Counted from the stretch's first letter, positions 26,487 through 35,189 are shown. The stretch: 64,000 nucleotides of DNA from Candidatus Denitrolinea symbiosum (GCA_017312345.1 BLAA01000001.1:1550001-1614000); one strand, 5' to 3'. Translations and numbers: made by a program. Notes: generated from the letters alone by a model not told the origin.

Positions 26487-28063
26487 CAGGGTACCCTCGG
26501 CGCCAGCAGGGACAGGAAGAGGACGAGGAAGAGCAGCGCCCACAAAATCCCGCCCTCGCCTTCGAGCGTGCGGTTGACGGACTCGATCAGGCGGCCGGTG
26601 GAGCGGTAGAGATTCCACAGGAAAGCATAGACCGAGTCGAGGCGCGAAGCCTCTCCCTGCGGACGCACCCAGTGGGCGCGCGTCGGGTTGAGCCAGCGCA
26701 GGCGCGGCGTCAGCCAGAGGAGGAGGAGGGTCAGCGCGGCGGCTGAAAGTCCTGCGGGAAGCGTTCCGAGGAGACGCGCCCCGTCCCAGCCGAGGAGTCC
26801 CAGCAGGAGGAGAGTCGCGAGCGGGAGGACGATCCCCGCCGGGTAGATGTTGCGCGCCCAGATCATCTGCGCGTCGAGCGGCTCCAACGCGGCGGAGCGC
26901 GTCGCGTGGCGGATGAAGCCCGTCGCGAGCATGGCTTGCGCGGCGACGAGCAGCGGGAACGCGATCCATCCGATCAACGTGAGCGGCGCGCCGCTGTCCC
27001 ATCCGCTCGCGGTGGGCGAGAACGGCAGGGCGGAGATGCCCCACAGTCCCGCGAACAGGACGACGCGTTGGAGGACTCTATGCTGGACGGACGAGAGGAA
27101 CAGCGCGCCGCCCGCCAGCATCATCGCGATCCCCCAGCCCACCGAGCCGACGGCGCTGCCGCGCAGCGCGGCCGCGATGGACAGGGAGGCGAGCGCGATG
27201 ATCCAGTAGGGACGCCCGCTGAGCTCGTCGGGAGAGCGCATCCACATCCAGCCGCCGTACAGGGATGCGGCCGCCACGAGCAGGAGGAGGACGTGCGCGA
27301 ACGGCGAGACGATCCCCTGCGCGGGGAGGCGGGCGAGGATCACGAGGCTGGAGGCCGCGGAGACGAATCGCAGCGCCGCGCCGAAGCCGCGTCGCAGGGC
27401 GGATTCGGCGGAGTAGGCCAGGTGCAGGGGCAGGACGCCCAGTCGCAGCGAGGCGGCGAGAACGAGGTATACGCCCGTTTCGGGCAGGGGCGCGTTCAGG
27501 TCAAGTTCGGAGCCGTGTTGCAGGCTGGATATCCCCGCCCAGAGGAGCAGTCCCGTGCCGAGCAGGCGCGCCGCCAGTCCCGCGACCACGCGCTCGCTCG
27601 CGCCCGGCTCGTCGGTGGAGACCAGCTGCATGACCAGTTCGGTCAGGTCAATGGCGGTCCACACCAGCACGAGCGTCAACGGGTTGTTCGACGTCACCGC
27701 CAGCAGGCCGAGGCCGATCAGCGTCAACGTCCCGGCCCAGGAGAAAGGCGCGGGAAAGTTCTCGCGCGCCACCTCGGTCAGGATGACCGCCAGTCCCAGC
27801 GTGGCGAGAGCCAGCGCGTAAGGCCAGTTGGCCCGGTCCGCGAAAAAGGCCGGAGATTGGGCGAACAGCGCCGACGAGCCCCAGGCGGGCAGTTCCATCA
27901 GCATCGGCATCCGCAACTGCCAGAGCAGCGCGCCGATCCACACGAGGAACGCGCCGCCGACCGCGACGAGCCAGGCGAAGCGGTGGTTGGGCCGCAGCGC
28001 TTGCAGGACGGAAAGCGCCAGGGCGGCGGCAAAAAGGATCAGGACTGTGATAATGAGGAACAT
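26486..28063 (-). CDS. Proton-conducting membrane transporter subunit (NuoL/HyfB-like)
   Basis: This 525-residue protein starts MFLIITVLILFAAAL and has about fourteen membrane helices. NNPLTLVLVWTAIDLTELVMQLV occupies the place where NuoL-type subunits have their conserved helix-5 glutamate. LGVLPLHLAYSAESALRRG corresponds to the LP.H.WLP region but with altered residues. The C-terminal amphipathic helix RLDSVYAFLWNLYRSTGRLIESVNRTLEGEGGILWALLF resembles the lateral helix end. First gene of the three-gene module. Confidence 0.75.
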   Translation of the reverse strand: MFLIITVLILFAAALALSVLQALRPNHRFAWLVAVGGAFLVWIGALLWQLRMPMLMELPAWGSSALFAQSPAFFADRANWPYALALATLGLAVILTEVARENFPAPFSWAGTLTLIGLGLLAVTSNNPLTLVLVWTAIDLTELVMQLVSTDEPGASERVVAGLAARLLGTGLLLWAGISSLQHGSELDLNAPLPETGVYLVLAASLRLGVLPLHLAYSAESALRRGFGAALRFVSAASSLVILARLPAQGIVSPFAHVLLLLVAAASLYGGWMWMRSPDELSGRPYWIIALASLSIAAALRGSAVGSVGWGIAMMLAGGALFLSSVQHRVLQRVVLFAGLWGISALPFSPTASGWDSGAPLTLIGWIAFPLLVAAQAMLATGFIRHATRSAALEPLDAQMIWARNIYPAGIVLPLATLLLLGLLGWDGARLLGTLPAGLSAAALTLLLLWLTPRLRWLNPTRAHWVRPQGEASRLDSVYAFLWNLYRSTGRLIESVNRTLEGEGGILWALLFLVLFLSLLAPRVP

Positions 28064-28128
28064 TGCAGGGTGCGGGTATTTTATCAGGTTTGCCCCGTAC
28101 GACGCTCGAATGTTGTACAATCACCGCC

Positions 28129-29445
28129 ATGTCTCTCATGCGGATTTCAGGCCGCGCCGCCTCCCGATCCCTTTCCTCCCTTCGACGTTTCGGACTCCCC
28201 GGCCTCTTCCTGTTTTTGCTGGCGGCCTGTGCCTCTGCCTCCCCCGAACCGACCGCCTCGCCGATTCCCTTCGTCACCCCCGATGGACTCGCCACCTCGA
28301 CCCCCTTCCAGCCCGGAGGCGACGCGCCCGCTCCCGCCGAGGCCGCCGCGACGCGGCTGCCGCCGGTCACGCCGAACTTCACGCGGACCGCGCCCGCGCC
28401 GACGCCCACGTCCGCCGTCTCCAACTCCCTCGACCTCATCGTGGACATCAATCCGCTCACCGGCCTGCCGCCCTCCGACCCGAAATTGCTGGAGCGACGT
28501 CCGCTGGCGATCAAAATTTCCAATTATCCGCGCGCCATTCGCCCGCAATATGGTCTCACCCTCGCCGACCAGGCATTCGAGTACTACATCGAGTGGGGGG
28601 CCACGCGTTTCATCGGCGTCTTCTACGGCAACGACTCGAAGCAGGTTGGGCCCGTCCGCTCGGGGCGTTTCTTCGACGAGCATGTGGCGCGCATGTACCA
28701 GGCCTTCCTCGTTTTCAATTACGCCGACCCGCGCGAGTGGAACTATCTGAAAGAGAGCGACCTATATCCCTATCTCGTGATTCCCAGCTGCTACGGGAAT
28801 CTCTGCCCGCCGTTTTTCATCTCGAACGCCAAGCAACTGCCAGACGAGCGTCACCTGACCAATTATTTCGACACCACTCGCTTCGCCGATTACATCGCGC
28901 AGCGCGGCGTCAACAATTCGCGCCAGCAGATCAGGAACGGATTCTTCAGCGAGCAGGTCCCCGAGGCTCGAACGCGGGTGAAGCGCGTCTATACGTTCTA
29001 TTCCACCGACTCTTATAATTTCTGGGAGTATGATGAAGCCACGCGGCAATACTTCCGCTCGGAGGAGGTCGCGGCGGTGGACCTCGACGCCGGCGTCCCC
29101 GAATCCTACGAGGCCCTCATCGACGCGGCCACCGGCCGGCAGGTCAGCGCCCAGAATCTGGTGACGCTGTTCGTCTCGCATACCTTTTCCAACGAGTTCA
29201 ACGCCGAAGACGAGGTCTATCACATCAACCTGGTCAACTCGGGACGCGCGTACGTGTTCCGCGACGGCGTCGTCATTCCGGCGCGCTGGATACGCCAGGC
29301 GTACGACCAGCCGCTCCTGCTTGCCACGCTCGAAGGCGCTCCCATCTATCTGCGCCCCGGGCGGACATTCTACGAAGTCATCGGGATGAGGTCCACCCTC
29401 ACAGAGGATGGCGATGAATGGCGCTTCCAATTCCACACGCCGTGA
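28129..29445 (+). CDS. DUF3048 lipoprotein (YerB-like)
   Basis: This 438-residue protein starts with basic residues and the lipobox FLLAACASA (Cys near residue 32), so it is exported and lipid-anchored. A Thr/Pro-rich linker of about 60 residues follows. The DUF3048 domain begins at NPLTGLPPSDPKLLERRPLAIKISN and contains QVGPVRSGRFFDEHVARMY; a DUF3048_C domain follows. Function of the family is unknown. TACAAT ends seven bases before the ATG, suggesting a leaderless transcript. Confidence 0.85.
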   Translation: MSLMRISGRAASRSLSSLRRFGLPGLFLFLLAACASASPEPTASPIPFVTPDGLATSTPFQPGGDAPAPAEAAATRLPPVTPNFTRTAPAPTPTSAVSNSLDLIVDINPLTGLPPSDPKLLERRPLAIKISNYPRAIRPQYGLTLADQAFEYYIEWGATRFIGVFYGNDSKQVGPVRSGRFFDEHVARMYQAFLVFNYADPREWNYLKESDLYPYLVIPSCYGNLCPPFFISNAKQLPDERHLTNYFDTTRFADYIAQRGVNNSRQQIRNGFFSEQVPEARTRVKRVYTFYSTDSYNFWEYDEATRQYFRSEEVAAVDLDAGVPESYEALIDAATGRQVSAQNLVTLFVSHTFSNEFNAEDEVYHINLVNSGRAYVFRDGVVIPARWIRQAYDQPLLLATLEGAPIYLRPGRTFYEVIGMRSTLTEDGDEWRFQFHTP

Positions 29446-29449
29446 TTCG

Positions 29450-29535
29450 GTACACGGATGACACGGATTTTGCGGATTCGCACGAAAAATTTAATAAATC
29501 CGTGAAATTCCGTCGTTTCCGTGTAATCCGTGTAC
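29450..29535. repeat. Inverted repeat of ACACGGAT words
   Basis: GTACACGGATGACACGGA at 29450-29467 is complementary, with one mismatch, to 29518-29535, giving an 18-bp stem around an AT-rich loop of about 50 bases. Related words occur near 42955-43030 and 43715-43790. Confidence 0.75.
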
Positions 29536-29598
29536 AAGTTGGATTTAATCTACAGAATTATCCGCGTGTCGCGGTACAATCTCAAAAGGAGCGAACCC

Positions 29599-30117
29599 AT
29601 GCCCATTGACCCCAGTTTCATGAGCAGTTTTGCCCTTGTGTTGACCGGCTTCGGCGGCGCGTTCCTCGCCGCGCTGTGGATCAGCCTCGTGGTCTGGACC
29701 TATCGCGACATCCGCACGCGCGTCCGCGACCCGCTGGCGCAAATCCTTTCCGCGCTGCTGGTGGCCTTCCTGAACATCCCCGGCGTGTTGGTATACCTCA
29801 TCCTCCGTCCGCCGCGCACGCTGGAGGAGGAGTACCAGCGGACGCTCGAAGAGGAGACCCTGCTCCAGGCGCTGGAAGACCAGCCCATCTGTCCGGGCTG
29901 CGAGCGCCGCGTCCGCGAGGACTGGCAGGTGTGTCCCAACTGTCAGACGCGTCTCCGCAAACCCTGCCTGCATTGCGGACGTCTCATGGAATTGCCGTGG
30001 AACATCTGTCCCTATTGCGGCACGGCCGCGCCCGGCGCGCGCAAGGAAAGCGTCAGCATGGACGACGCCCTGCGCGACCTGTATTTGAAGGATGAGGACC
30101 TGGGGAAATCCTTGTAA
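29599..30117 (+). CDS. Membrane-anchored double zinc-ribbon protein
   Basis: This 172-residue protein has two N-terminal hydrophobic segments (about residues 10-35 and 50-68), then a charged spacer. Two zinc ribbons follow: CPGCERRVREDWQVCPNC and CLHCGRLMELPWNICPYC, each with two CxxC pairs. AAAGGAG precedes the ATG, and a TACAAT box lies at 29575-29580. The TAATG overlap couples it to the menC-like gene. Function unknown; such ribbons usually mediate protein or nucleic-acid contacts. Confidence 0.85.
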   Translation: MPIDPSFMSSFALVLTGFGGAFLAALWISLVVWTYRDIRTRVRDPLAQILSALLVAFLNIPGVLVYLILRPPRTLEEEYQRTLEEETLLQALEDQPICPGCERRVREDWQVCPNCQTRLRKPCLHCGRLMELPWNICPYCGTAAPGARKESVSMDDALRDLYLKDEDLGKSL

Positions 30118-31229
30118 TGAAGATCGAGTCCCTCACGCTCACACATTTACGCATGCCGCTCGTCTCGGCGTTCGAGACCTCCTTCGGACGCGTCACGCAC
30201 CGCGAGTGCATCCTCGTCGCCGCCCGCGCCGAGGGGTTGACCGGCTACGGCGAATGTGTGGCGGACCGCGACCCCGGTTACAGTTACGAGACGACCGGGA
30301 CAGCCTGGCACATCATCAAAGACTTTATCGCGCCGCTCGTCGTCGGGCAGGAGATCGCCGACGCGGGGGACTTCCAGCGCCGCGTGGACGGAATCCGCGG
30401 TCACCATTTCGCGAAAGCGGGCGTGGAGATGGCAGTCTGGGACCTGCTCGGCAGGCGCGAGGGCAAGTCGCTGCGGGAATTGCTCGGCGGCGAAAGGACG
30501 CGGGTGGACGTGGGCGTCTCGATTGGCTTGCAAGCCACGCCCGAAAAACTCGTCCGACAGGCGGCGGAGTACGTGGCGCAGGGTTACCGCCGCGTCAAGA
30601 TCAAGATCAAGCCCGGCCGCGACACAGCAGACGCGCTTGCCGTCCGCGCCGCGTTTCCCAACCTGCTCCTCCAGGTGGACGCCAACTCCGCCTATACCCT
30701 GAAGACCAGCGCGGCGCTCAAGCCGCTCGACGACCTCGACCTGCTCCTCATCGAACAGCCGCTTTACGAAGACGACATCTGGGATCACCGCAAATTACAG
30801 GCCGGCTTTAAAACCGCCATCTGCCTCGACGAGAGCATCGTCACGCCCCGCCACGCGCGTTACGCCATCGAAATAGAGGCCTGCCGCATCATCAATATCA
30901 AGCCCGGGCGTCTCGGCGGACTGAGCCAGGCGGTCGCCGTCCACGACCTGTGCCGCTCGCGCGGGATGCCGGTCTGGTGCGGCGGGATGCTGGAGACGGG
31001 CGTCGGCCGCGCCTCGAACCTGGCGCTGGCCTCGCTTCCCGGCTTTACCCTGCCCGGCGACATCTCTGCCTCGGAACGCTACTACCTGCGCGACATCACC
31101 CGCGAGCGTTTTACGCTGAACGCCGACAGCACGATAGACGTCCCTGCCGCGCCCGGCCTCGGCGTGAGCGTGGACCAGTCCGCGCTGCGCGCCTTCACCC
31201 TCGCGGAGATCGTCATCGCGCCGCGTTGA
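30117..31229 (+). CDS. menC: o-Succinylbenzoate synthase / N-acylamino acid racemase family
   Basis: This 370-residue enolase-superfamily enzyme probably dehydrates SHCHC to o-succinylbenzoate in menaquinone synthesis. The catalytic set is visible: KIKIKPGRD (K-x-K), VDANSAY (Asp), LIEQPL (Glu), LDES (Asp) and INIKPGRLGG (Lys). WCGGMLETGVGRA matches OSBS/NSAR proteins. Many relatives have N-succinylamino acid racemase activity as well, so the menC name is likely but not certain. It ends 4 bases before a convergent gene. Confidence 0.85.
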   Translation: MKIESLTLTHLRMPLVSAFETSFGRVTHRECILVAARAEGLTGYGECVADRDPGYSYETTGTAWHIIKDFIAPLVVGQEIADAGDFQRRVDGIRGHHFAKAGVEMAVWDLLGRREGKSLRELLGGERTRVDVGVSIGLQATPEKLVRQAAEYVAQGYRRVKIKIKPGRDTADALAVRAAFPNLLLQVDANSAYTLKTSAALKPLDDLDLLLIEQPLYEDDIWDHRKLQAGFKTAICLDESIVTPRHARYAIEIEACRIINIKPGRLGGLSQAVAVHDLCRSRGMPVWCGGMLETGVGRASNLALASLPGFTLPGDISASERYYLRDITRERFTLNADSTIDVPAAPGLGVSVDQSALRAFTLAEIVIAPR

Positions 31230-31233
31230 TCCC

Positions 31234-32556
31234 CTATCGCGTTTCGGTTTGCAGCAGGTTTTGAATCAGCCCCGGTTTGCCGGCGGGTTTCCCGTCTTTG
31301 TCATATTGCCCATATAAGCGGCTCATGGATTCCAGCGCGTTGAACGAGAGGGTGACGATGACGTACGCCCTGCCTTTGTAAAGCACGATTCCCGCGTCGG
31401 CGTTGATCGAGCCGTTGTGATAGAACGCGTGCCCGTTCTTGCTGAGCGATACGGCGCCGAGACTGCGCGTCAGATTTTTGAGCGGGCCGCGCGCCGGGCC
31501 GGGTTCGTCCAATTCCAGCAGGCTGAAGGCCGCGCCGCGCAGCCTCTTATCGTCGAGGCGGTACAGGGCGGAGTAGAACTGGAAGAGGTCGCGGGCCGTG
31601 TACGTGTTGACGGCGCGGGCCGACGGGTCGCATTTCAGGACGGCGGACTGGTTGGCGCAGGAGTCCGTCAGGCCGCTGGTGGAAAGCGCCTCCTCCCGCG
31701 GGCCGTCCGCGGCGTTCTCGACGACGTTATTCCACTCGTAGAGTCCGCGGCGCGGCGCGCCGCTTTCATAGGCCAGCCCGGTAAATTGGTCGAACCAGGC
31801 GTTGAAGGAGGTCAGCGCGTTGGGGCCGCCGCAGTCCGCCTCCATTTGGGGATGCTCGGCGGGCAGGCAGTTTTCGTAGACGAATTTCAGCGCGTCGGCG
31901 GTCGCGAGGTTTCGGCTTTGGGCGATCATCCCGTAGATTTTTGCGAGGATGAAATAACGCGTGTCAATGTCCCCGGCCAGGCCGTTGCTGACGTAACGGC
32001 GCTCGGCGGAAAAATCGCCCACGTCTTTCCAATTTTTCGGGTCGGAGAGGAATTCCGCGAGAGCCTGCTCATAGTCCGCGCTGGTGTAGTATTCGATGTT
32101 GCGCGCGGCCTCCAGATCCTGGAAATGTTCCTGCCACTCCGCGCTGGAACTGTCCCAGTACGCGCGGCAGGAGGAGAGAAAGTAGGTCAATACCGGGCCC
32201 TTGAACGCCGACGCGAATTGGAAGGGGACGTCGGCGTTGACGGAGACCAGCTCGCGGTCGTCGGTCAAATCGTAAATGTAGACGCCGATGTCTTCGGCGG
32301 TACGGTCGGGATGGCAGCTGTTCGCGCCGGGGAGCAGCGCGTCGAGGAAGGCCCGGGTGTGATCGGGACGCGGGGTGGGCGTGCGGGTGGGGACGGCCGT
32401 TTGGGTGGGGGCCGCCGTCGGGGAGGGGGACGCGGCAGGCGTCGCCGGGCTGGGGCTGGGAGTCGGGACGGGCGTCGGGCTGGGAGCGCAGGCAAAGGTC
32501 GAGAAGGCCAGTCTCAGGATGACGGTCAAAGTCAGGAGGCGGGAGGTCGTTTTCAT
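31234..32556 (-). CDS. Beta-lactamase-like serine hydrolase, lipoprotein
   Basis: This 440-residue protein begins with a signal peptide and lipobox (LAFSTFAC, Cys near 23), then about 45 residues of Thr/Pro/Ser linker. The class-A-like domain has FQFASAFKGP, an S-x-x-K motif near residue 115. A K-N-G (SLSKNGH) stands in the place of the KTG motif and is followed by NGSINADAGIVL. Extra insertions with paired Cys (CDPSA, DSCAN) make it longer than ordinary beta-lactamases. It may act on cell-wall peptides; antibiotic hydrolysis is not indicated. Confidence 0.75.
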   Translation of the reverse strand: MKTTSRLLTLTVILRLAFSTFACAPSPTPVPTPSPSPATPAASPSPTAAPTQTAVPTRTPTPRPDHTRAFLDALLPGANSCHPDRTAEDIGVYIYDLTDDRELVSVNADVPFQFASAFKGPVLTYFLSSCRAYWDSSSAEWQEHFQDLEAARNIEYYTSADYEQALAEFLSDPKNWKDVGDFSAERRYVSNGLAGDIDTRYFILAKIYGMIAQSRNLATADALKFVYENCLPAEHPQMEADCGGPNALTSFNAWFDQFTGLAYESGAPRRGLYEWNNVVENAADGPREEALSTSGLTDSCANQSAVLKCDPSARAVNTYTARDLFQFYSALYRLDDKRLRGAAFSLLELDEPGPARGPLKNLTRSLGAVSLSKNGHAFYHNGSINADAGIVLYKGRAYVIVTLSFNALESMSRLYGQYDKDGKPAGKPGLIQNLLQTETR

Positions 32557-32678
32557 GGGCGGGCGCTATTTTAATTCAATTTTTCTTTTTCGGTCTTTCG
32601 GTCGGCGGAAAGCCGCCGGGACAAAAGACCTTTGCGGTTTCGCGCCGAATCAATGTAGAATTGCCAAAGGAGGCCGCC

Positions 32679-33434
32679 ATGAGCAGAGCGCGCGCAAAAC
32701 GTATTTTTGGGATGACCGTCCGACAGTGGGCGGTGTTGGGGGTTCTTTTTCTAAGCATAGTGTGTGTGCTGGCCGGCGGACTGTGGTGGCTGAACTCGAT
32801 CGTGGCCTCGACCTACGCTGGGCTGAACGCGCAGATCGCCGCCGTCACCCCGCTGCCGACCGCGACGCTTACGCCCACCGCGGCGCCGACCGCGACCGCT
32901 TCTCCCACGCCGATCGCGTATGAGTCGCTCATCCCTGCTGGGTGGCTGCAGGCCGAAAGCGACGCCGCGCCCGGGATGGAGGTCTGGCTGCCGAATAGTT
33001 TTGTTGTGCCGCTCGAATCGGAAAGGGACGCGTCTTACAAGATCGTTGACCCGGCCGACGAGAGCGCGCAGTCGGTCGTGTTTCTCAGGGATACCGCCCC
33101 CAGCGCGTATTTCATTTTCACCACCTTCCAGCTTTACACGCGCCCGGTCTTCGCTTCGGGCCTCGATAAGATGATCGACGCGCAGTTCGCGGACTTGATG
33201 AAGAACGGGATTTTGCTCGAACGCCGAACTTTCGCTTTTCAGACGGAAGATTATCCCGCCCGGCGGTTGACCTTCGAGGTCAGTTTCAACGGCTCGGAAG
33301 CCGGGCTGGCAATCTATGCGATCCAGGTCGGGACCGATGTGTTCTATCTGGGCTTTACGACGCCGTTCAATGAATTGTATACACGGTTGCCCGATTTTGA
33401 CCGCATCGTACAGACGTTCCGCGTGGTGAAGTGA
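32679..33434 (+). CDS. Single-pass membrane protein with Thr/Pro linker
   Basis: This 251-residue protein has a basic N-terminus and one hydrophobic helix (about residues 16-38). A Thr/Pro/Ala-rich linker (about 55-75) leads to an extracytoplasmic domain of about 170 residues starting SLIPAGWLQAESDAAPGMEVWLP, ending LPDFDRIVQTFRVVK. This ending recalls small lipoproteins of the PsbP/DUF1795 fold, but the match is by eye only. AAAGGAGG lies upstream of the ATG and TAGAAT at 32656-32661. Confidence 0.75.
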   Translation: MSRARAKRIFGMTVRQWAVLGVLFLSIVCVLAGGLWWLNSIVASTYAGLNAQIAAVTPLPTATLTPTAAPTATASPTPIAYESLIPAGWLQAESDAAPGMEVWLPNSFVVPLESERDASYKIVDPADESAQSVVFLRDTAPSAYFIFTTFQLYTRPVFASGLDKMIDAQFADLMKNGILLERRTFAFQTEDYPARRLTFEVSFNGSEAGLAIYAIQVGTDVFYLGFTTPFNELYTRLPDFDRIVQTFRVVK

Positions 33435-33485
33435 TCGAAAAGCCGCGCTTTTTAGATCCCCGAAATTTCACTTTGGGATGAGCCT

Positions 33486-33506
33486 TCCGAAAGTAGAACT
33501 TTCGGA
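33486..33506. repeat. REP-like hairpin, AAGTAGAACTT family
   Basis: CCGAAAGTAGAACTTTCGG is a near-perfect hairpin with an AGA loop. The same core with different flanking stems occurs at 34942-34982, 46279-46299 and 48803-48844, always between genes. Confidence 0.7.
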
Positions 33507-33519
33507 TTCCATAACGGGT

Positions 33520-33554
33520 AAGCGGCAGTCACTTTTTGGTGACCGCCGCTTTTC
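33520..33554 (+). terminator. Hairpin terminator between convergent genes
   Basis: AAGCGGC-A-GTCAC pairs with GTGAC-C-GCCGCTT (one internal mismatch) around a T-rich loop and is followed by TTTC. It lies between the gene ending at 33434 and the leftward gene ending at 33556. Confidence 0.6.
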
Positions 33555-33555
33555 A

Positions 33556-34392
33556 TTATTGTCTTTGCAGGATGATCTTCAATCCGCCGTAGTAATTTTC
33601 CCCGCTGGTCTTTGTGCAGGTGGGCGGCGTCAGGTCGGAGAGGAGAACGCCTCCGTCCGCGGCGCGCAGGCTGTACATCACGCCCGCGGACAGGAGCGCG
33701 TCGGCATAGCCGTTGCCCAGTTCAGGTTTGAAGCCGGTGAAGAAGCGCTCTTCGCCTCCTGCCCACGAAAGGATAAATTCCACGCCGGGGATCTGCCGCC
33801 GCCCGGTCGTCAGCATGGCGAAGACCTGGAGGAGTCCTTCGGGCAGCGTCTCGTCGCAGACGATTTCCTGCGAGGCGAGTTCGAACGGCGAGCCGGGGCG
33901 CGGCGTGGGAGTCCGCGTGGGACGCGCGGTGGGGGTGTATTCGGGGAAGGGCGCGGACTCGTCGGAGGGAGTTGAGGTGGCCGGCAGCGGGACGGGCGTC
34001 TCGTCGCGCGGCGGGACGGGCGGCGCGACAGCCTCCGTCGGCGTGGACGAAGGGACGACGGCGCCGATTCCCTGCAGGGCGGAGGCGAGTTGCGCGAGCT
34101 GGTAGGATTGCAGGGCGTCGCCGCTGGATAGCGCGCGCTGGGCCTGCCCCGAAAGCGCCTGATAGGAATCCGGGTCGCCCAGCAGCGCGAGACGCGCTTC
34201 CGCGCGCGGCAGGTCGTTGTTCGCGACGTAGGCCGCGGCGATGACGGCGCGGTAGCGGTCCTTGAAGTCGGCGCGCAGGGCGGCGGGGGACGCGTCCGCG
34301 ACTTTGACGGGGGCGAAGATCCACGCGTAGGCCAGCCCCAGCGCGAGGCCGGCGAGGAGGGCGAGGACGGTTTCCCACGGGAAACGTCTCAT
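33556..34392 (-). CDS. Single-pass membrane protein with SPVKV-type juxtamembrane motif
   Basis: This 278-residue protein starts MRRFPWETVLALLAGLALGLAYAWIFAPVKV, one membrane helix. A helical segment (about 40-110) contains LRADFKDRYRAVIAAAYVANNDLPRAEARLALLG, closely similar to the neighbour at 34389-34745. A Pro/Thr linker (about 115-170) leads to a C-terminal domain of about 100 residues with two Cys (EIVCDETLP and PTCTKT). The start overlaps the upstream stop by 4 bases. No known family recognised; the two genes are probably an old duplication. Confidence 0.75.
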   Translation of the reverse strand: MRRFPWETVLALLAGLALGLAYAWIFAPVKVADASPAALRADFKDRYRAVIAAAYVANNDLPRAEARLALLGDPDSYQALSGQAQRALSSGDALQSYQLAQLASALQGIGAVVPSSTPTEAVAPPVPPRDETPVPLPATSTPSDESAPFPEYTPTARPTRTPTPRPGSPFELASQEIVCDETLPEGLLQVFAMLTTGRRQIPGVEFILSWAGGEERFFTGFKPELGNGYADALLSAGVMYSLRAADGGVLLSDLTPPTCTKTSGENYYGGLKIILQRQ

Positions 34393-34745
34393 GGCGAAGA
34401 CGCTCCGCCGGAGGGCTGCCAGCCGCGCAGGTCCTCGACGAGCGCCCGGAGCGCGGACATCTCCGATGGCGAGTAGCCGGCCGAAGGTCCGAATTGAAGC
34501 GCCTGCGAGGCGATCCCGGCGGGCGGGTCGCTTCCGAAGATCGCCAGTCGACGCGCCGTCAGGTCGAGGTCGCGTTCCGATTGGTAGGCCTCGGCGACCA
34601 TCAGGATGTAGTCGGCGCGGAAGTCGGCGCGCAGGGTTTCGGGGGGCAGATCCACTACCTCCACCGGGCTGATGACCCAGCCGTAGAACAGTCCGAGTCC
34701 CGCGCCCGCGGCGAGCGCGAGCAAAGCCCAAAGCCATCGTTTCAT
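34389..34745 (-). CDS. Small membrane protein, paralogue of its neighbour
   Basis: This 118-residue protein starts MKRWLWALLALAAGAGLGLFYGWVISPVEVVDL and continues LRADFRADYILMVAEAYQSERDLDLTARRLAIFG, matching the first 80 residues of the next protein. It lacks the linker and the C-terminal domain. The longer frame extends across the SRP RNA and is rejected. It may form a membrane complex with the neighbour. Confidence 0.75.
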   Translation of the reverse strand: MKRWLWALLALAAGAGLGLFYGWVISPVEVVDLPPETLRADFRADYILMVAEAYQSERDLDLTARRLAIFGSDPPAGIASQALQFGPSAGYSPSEMSALRALVEDLRGWQPSGGASSP

Positions 34746-34781
34746 GCTTGTATTTTGCCACAGGTGGGGGGAAATGAAAAT

Positions 34782-34885
34782 GCCCGGACAGGCGACCGGC
34801 GGCGCCCGAAGACGCCTCCTTACCGCTGCTGCCTCTCGGCCCTGGCGGGGTTCGAAGGGCTTCGCCGCGCCGGGCCTGCCCGGAC
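34782..34885 (-). ncRNA. ffs: Signal recognition particle RNA (4.5S-type)
   Basis: On the minus strand the RNA carries GAACCCCGCCAGGGCC followed by GAGAGGCAGCAGCGGTAA, the Ffh-binding core of bacterial SRP RNA (compare CAGGUCCGGAAGGAAGCAGCC in E. coli). The two ends pair over 11 bp (GUCCGGGCAGG at the 5' end with CCUGUCCGGGC at the 3' end), and a short T run follows, so the terminal stem also acts as terminator. About 104 nucleotides, the small bacterial form without an Alu domain. Confidence 0.9.
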
Positions 34886-34941
34886 GACGCAAGGATACCA
34901 TGAAAAAGATGGAGGCGCTCCGAATGATGAGAATTTGGAAT

Positions 34942-34982
34942 CCCGAAGTTCTACCTCGGGAAAGCCGCAAGTAGACCTTGCG
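34942..34982. repeat. REP-like double hairpin, AAGTAGAACTT family
   Basis: Two adjacent hairpins: CCCGAAGTTCTACCTCGGG (one G-U pair) and CGCAAGTAGACCTTGCG. The surrounding words match the copy at 48781-48850 over about 75 bases, with a few differences. The gap 34886-35213 has no gene apart from this block and a possible 27-codon open frame beginning at 35113. Confidence 0.7.
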
Positions 34983-35135
34983 AAACCCTTTTTACTCATA
35001 TCGGCGTCGAAAGGCTCATGTCGGCTGCGCGTGCGCGAATCTGCGGACGCGCGGCCTGCCTCCCATTTTTCCCATTTGCGTTTACAATCGGCGCACATTT
35101 GATTTGGAACTGATGGACCGCGAAACCCCATCCCT

Positions 35136-35189
35136 GCGCTCCTCCCCATTTTCTGCGAAGATGGAGAGGATCGGGGAGGAGTCTGGCGC
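35136..35189 (+). promoter_or_regulatory. Leader hairpin upstream of rnc
   Basis: CTCCTCCCC (35139-35147) pairs perfectly with GGGGAGGAG (35173-35181), and outer GCG/CGC bases can extend the stem. It lies 25 bases before the rnc start. In E. coli the rnc leader is itself an RNase III substrate; the same role here is only an analogy. A TACAAT at about 35089-35094 may be the promoter. Confidence 0.4.

Noticed and set aside
26906..28750. 614-codon frame antisense to the antiporter-like gene
   Set aside because: Low-complexity Arg/Gln/Gly composition and overlap with two well-supported genes on either strand.
31234..32556. Antibiotic-resistance beta-lactamase
   Set aside because: The SxxK core is present, but other class A motifs are altered and there are long insertions and a lipoprotein linker; a general serine hydrolase call is safer.
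34765..34900. N-terminal extension of the 34389-34745 protein
   Set aside because: The extension runs through the SRP RNA gene; the inner ATG is followed by a proper membrane helix.
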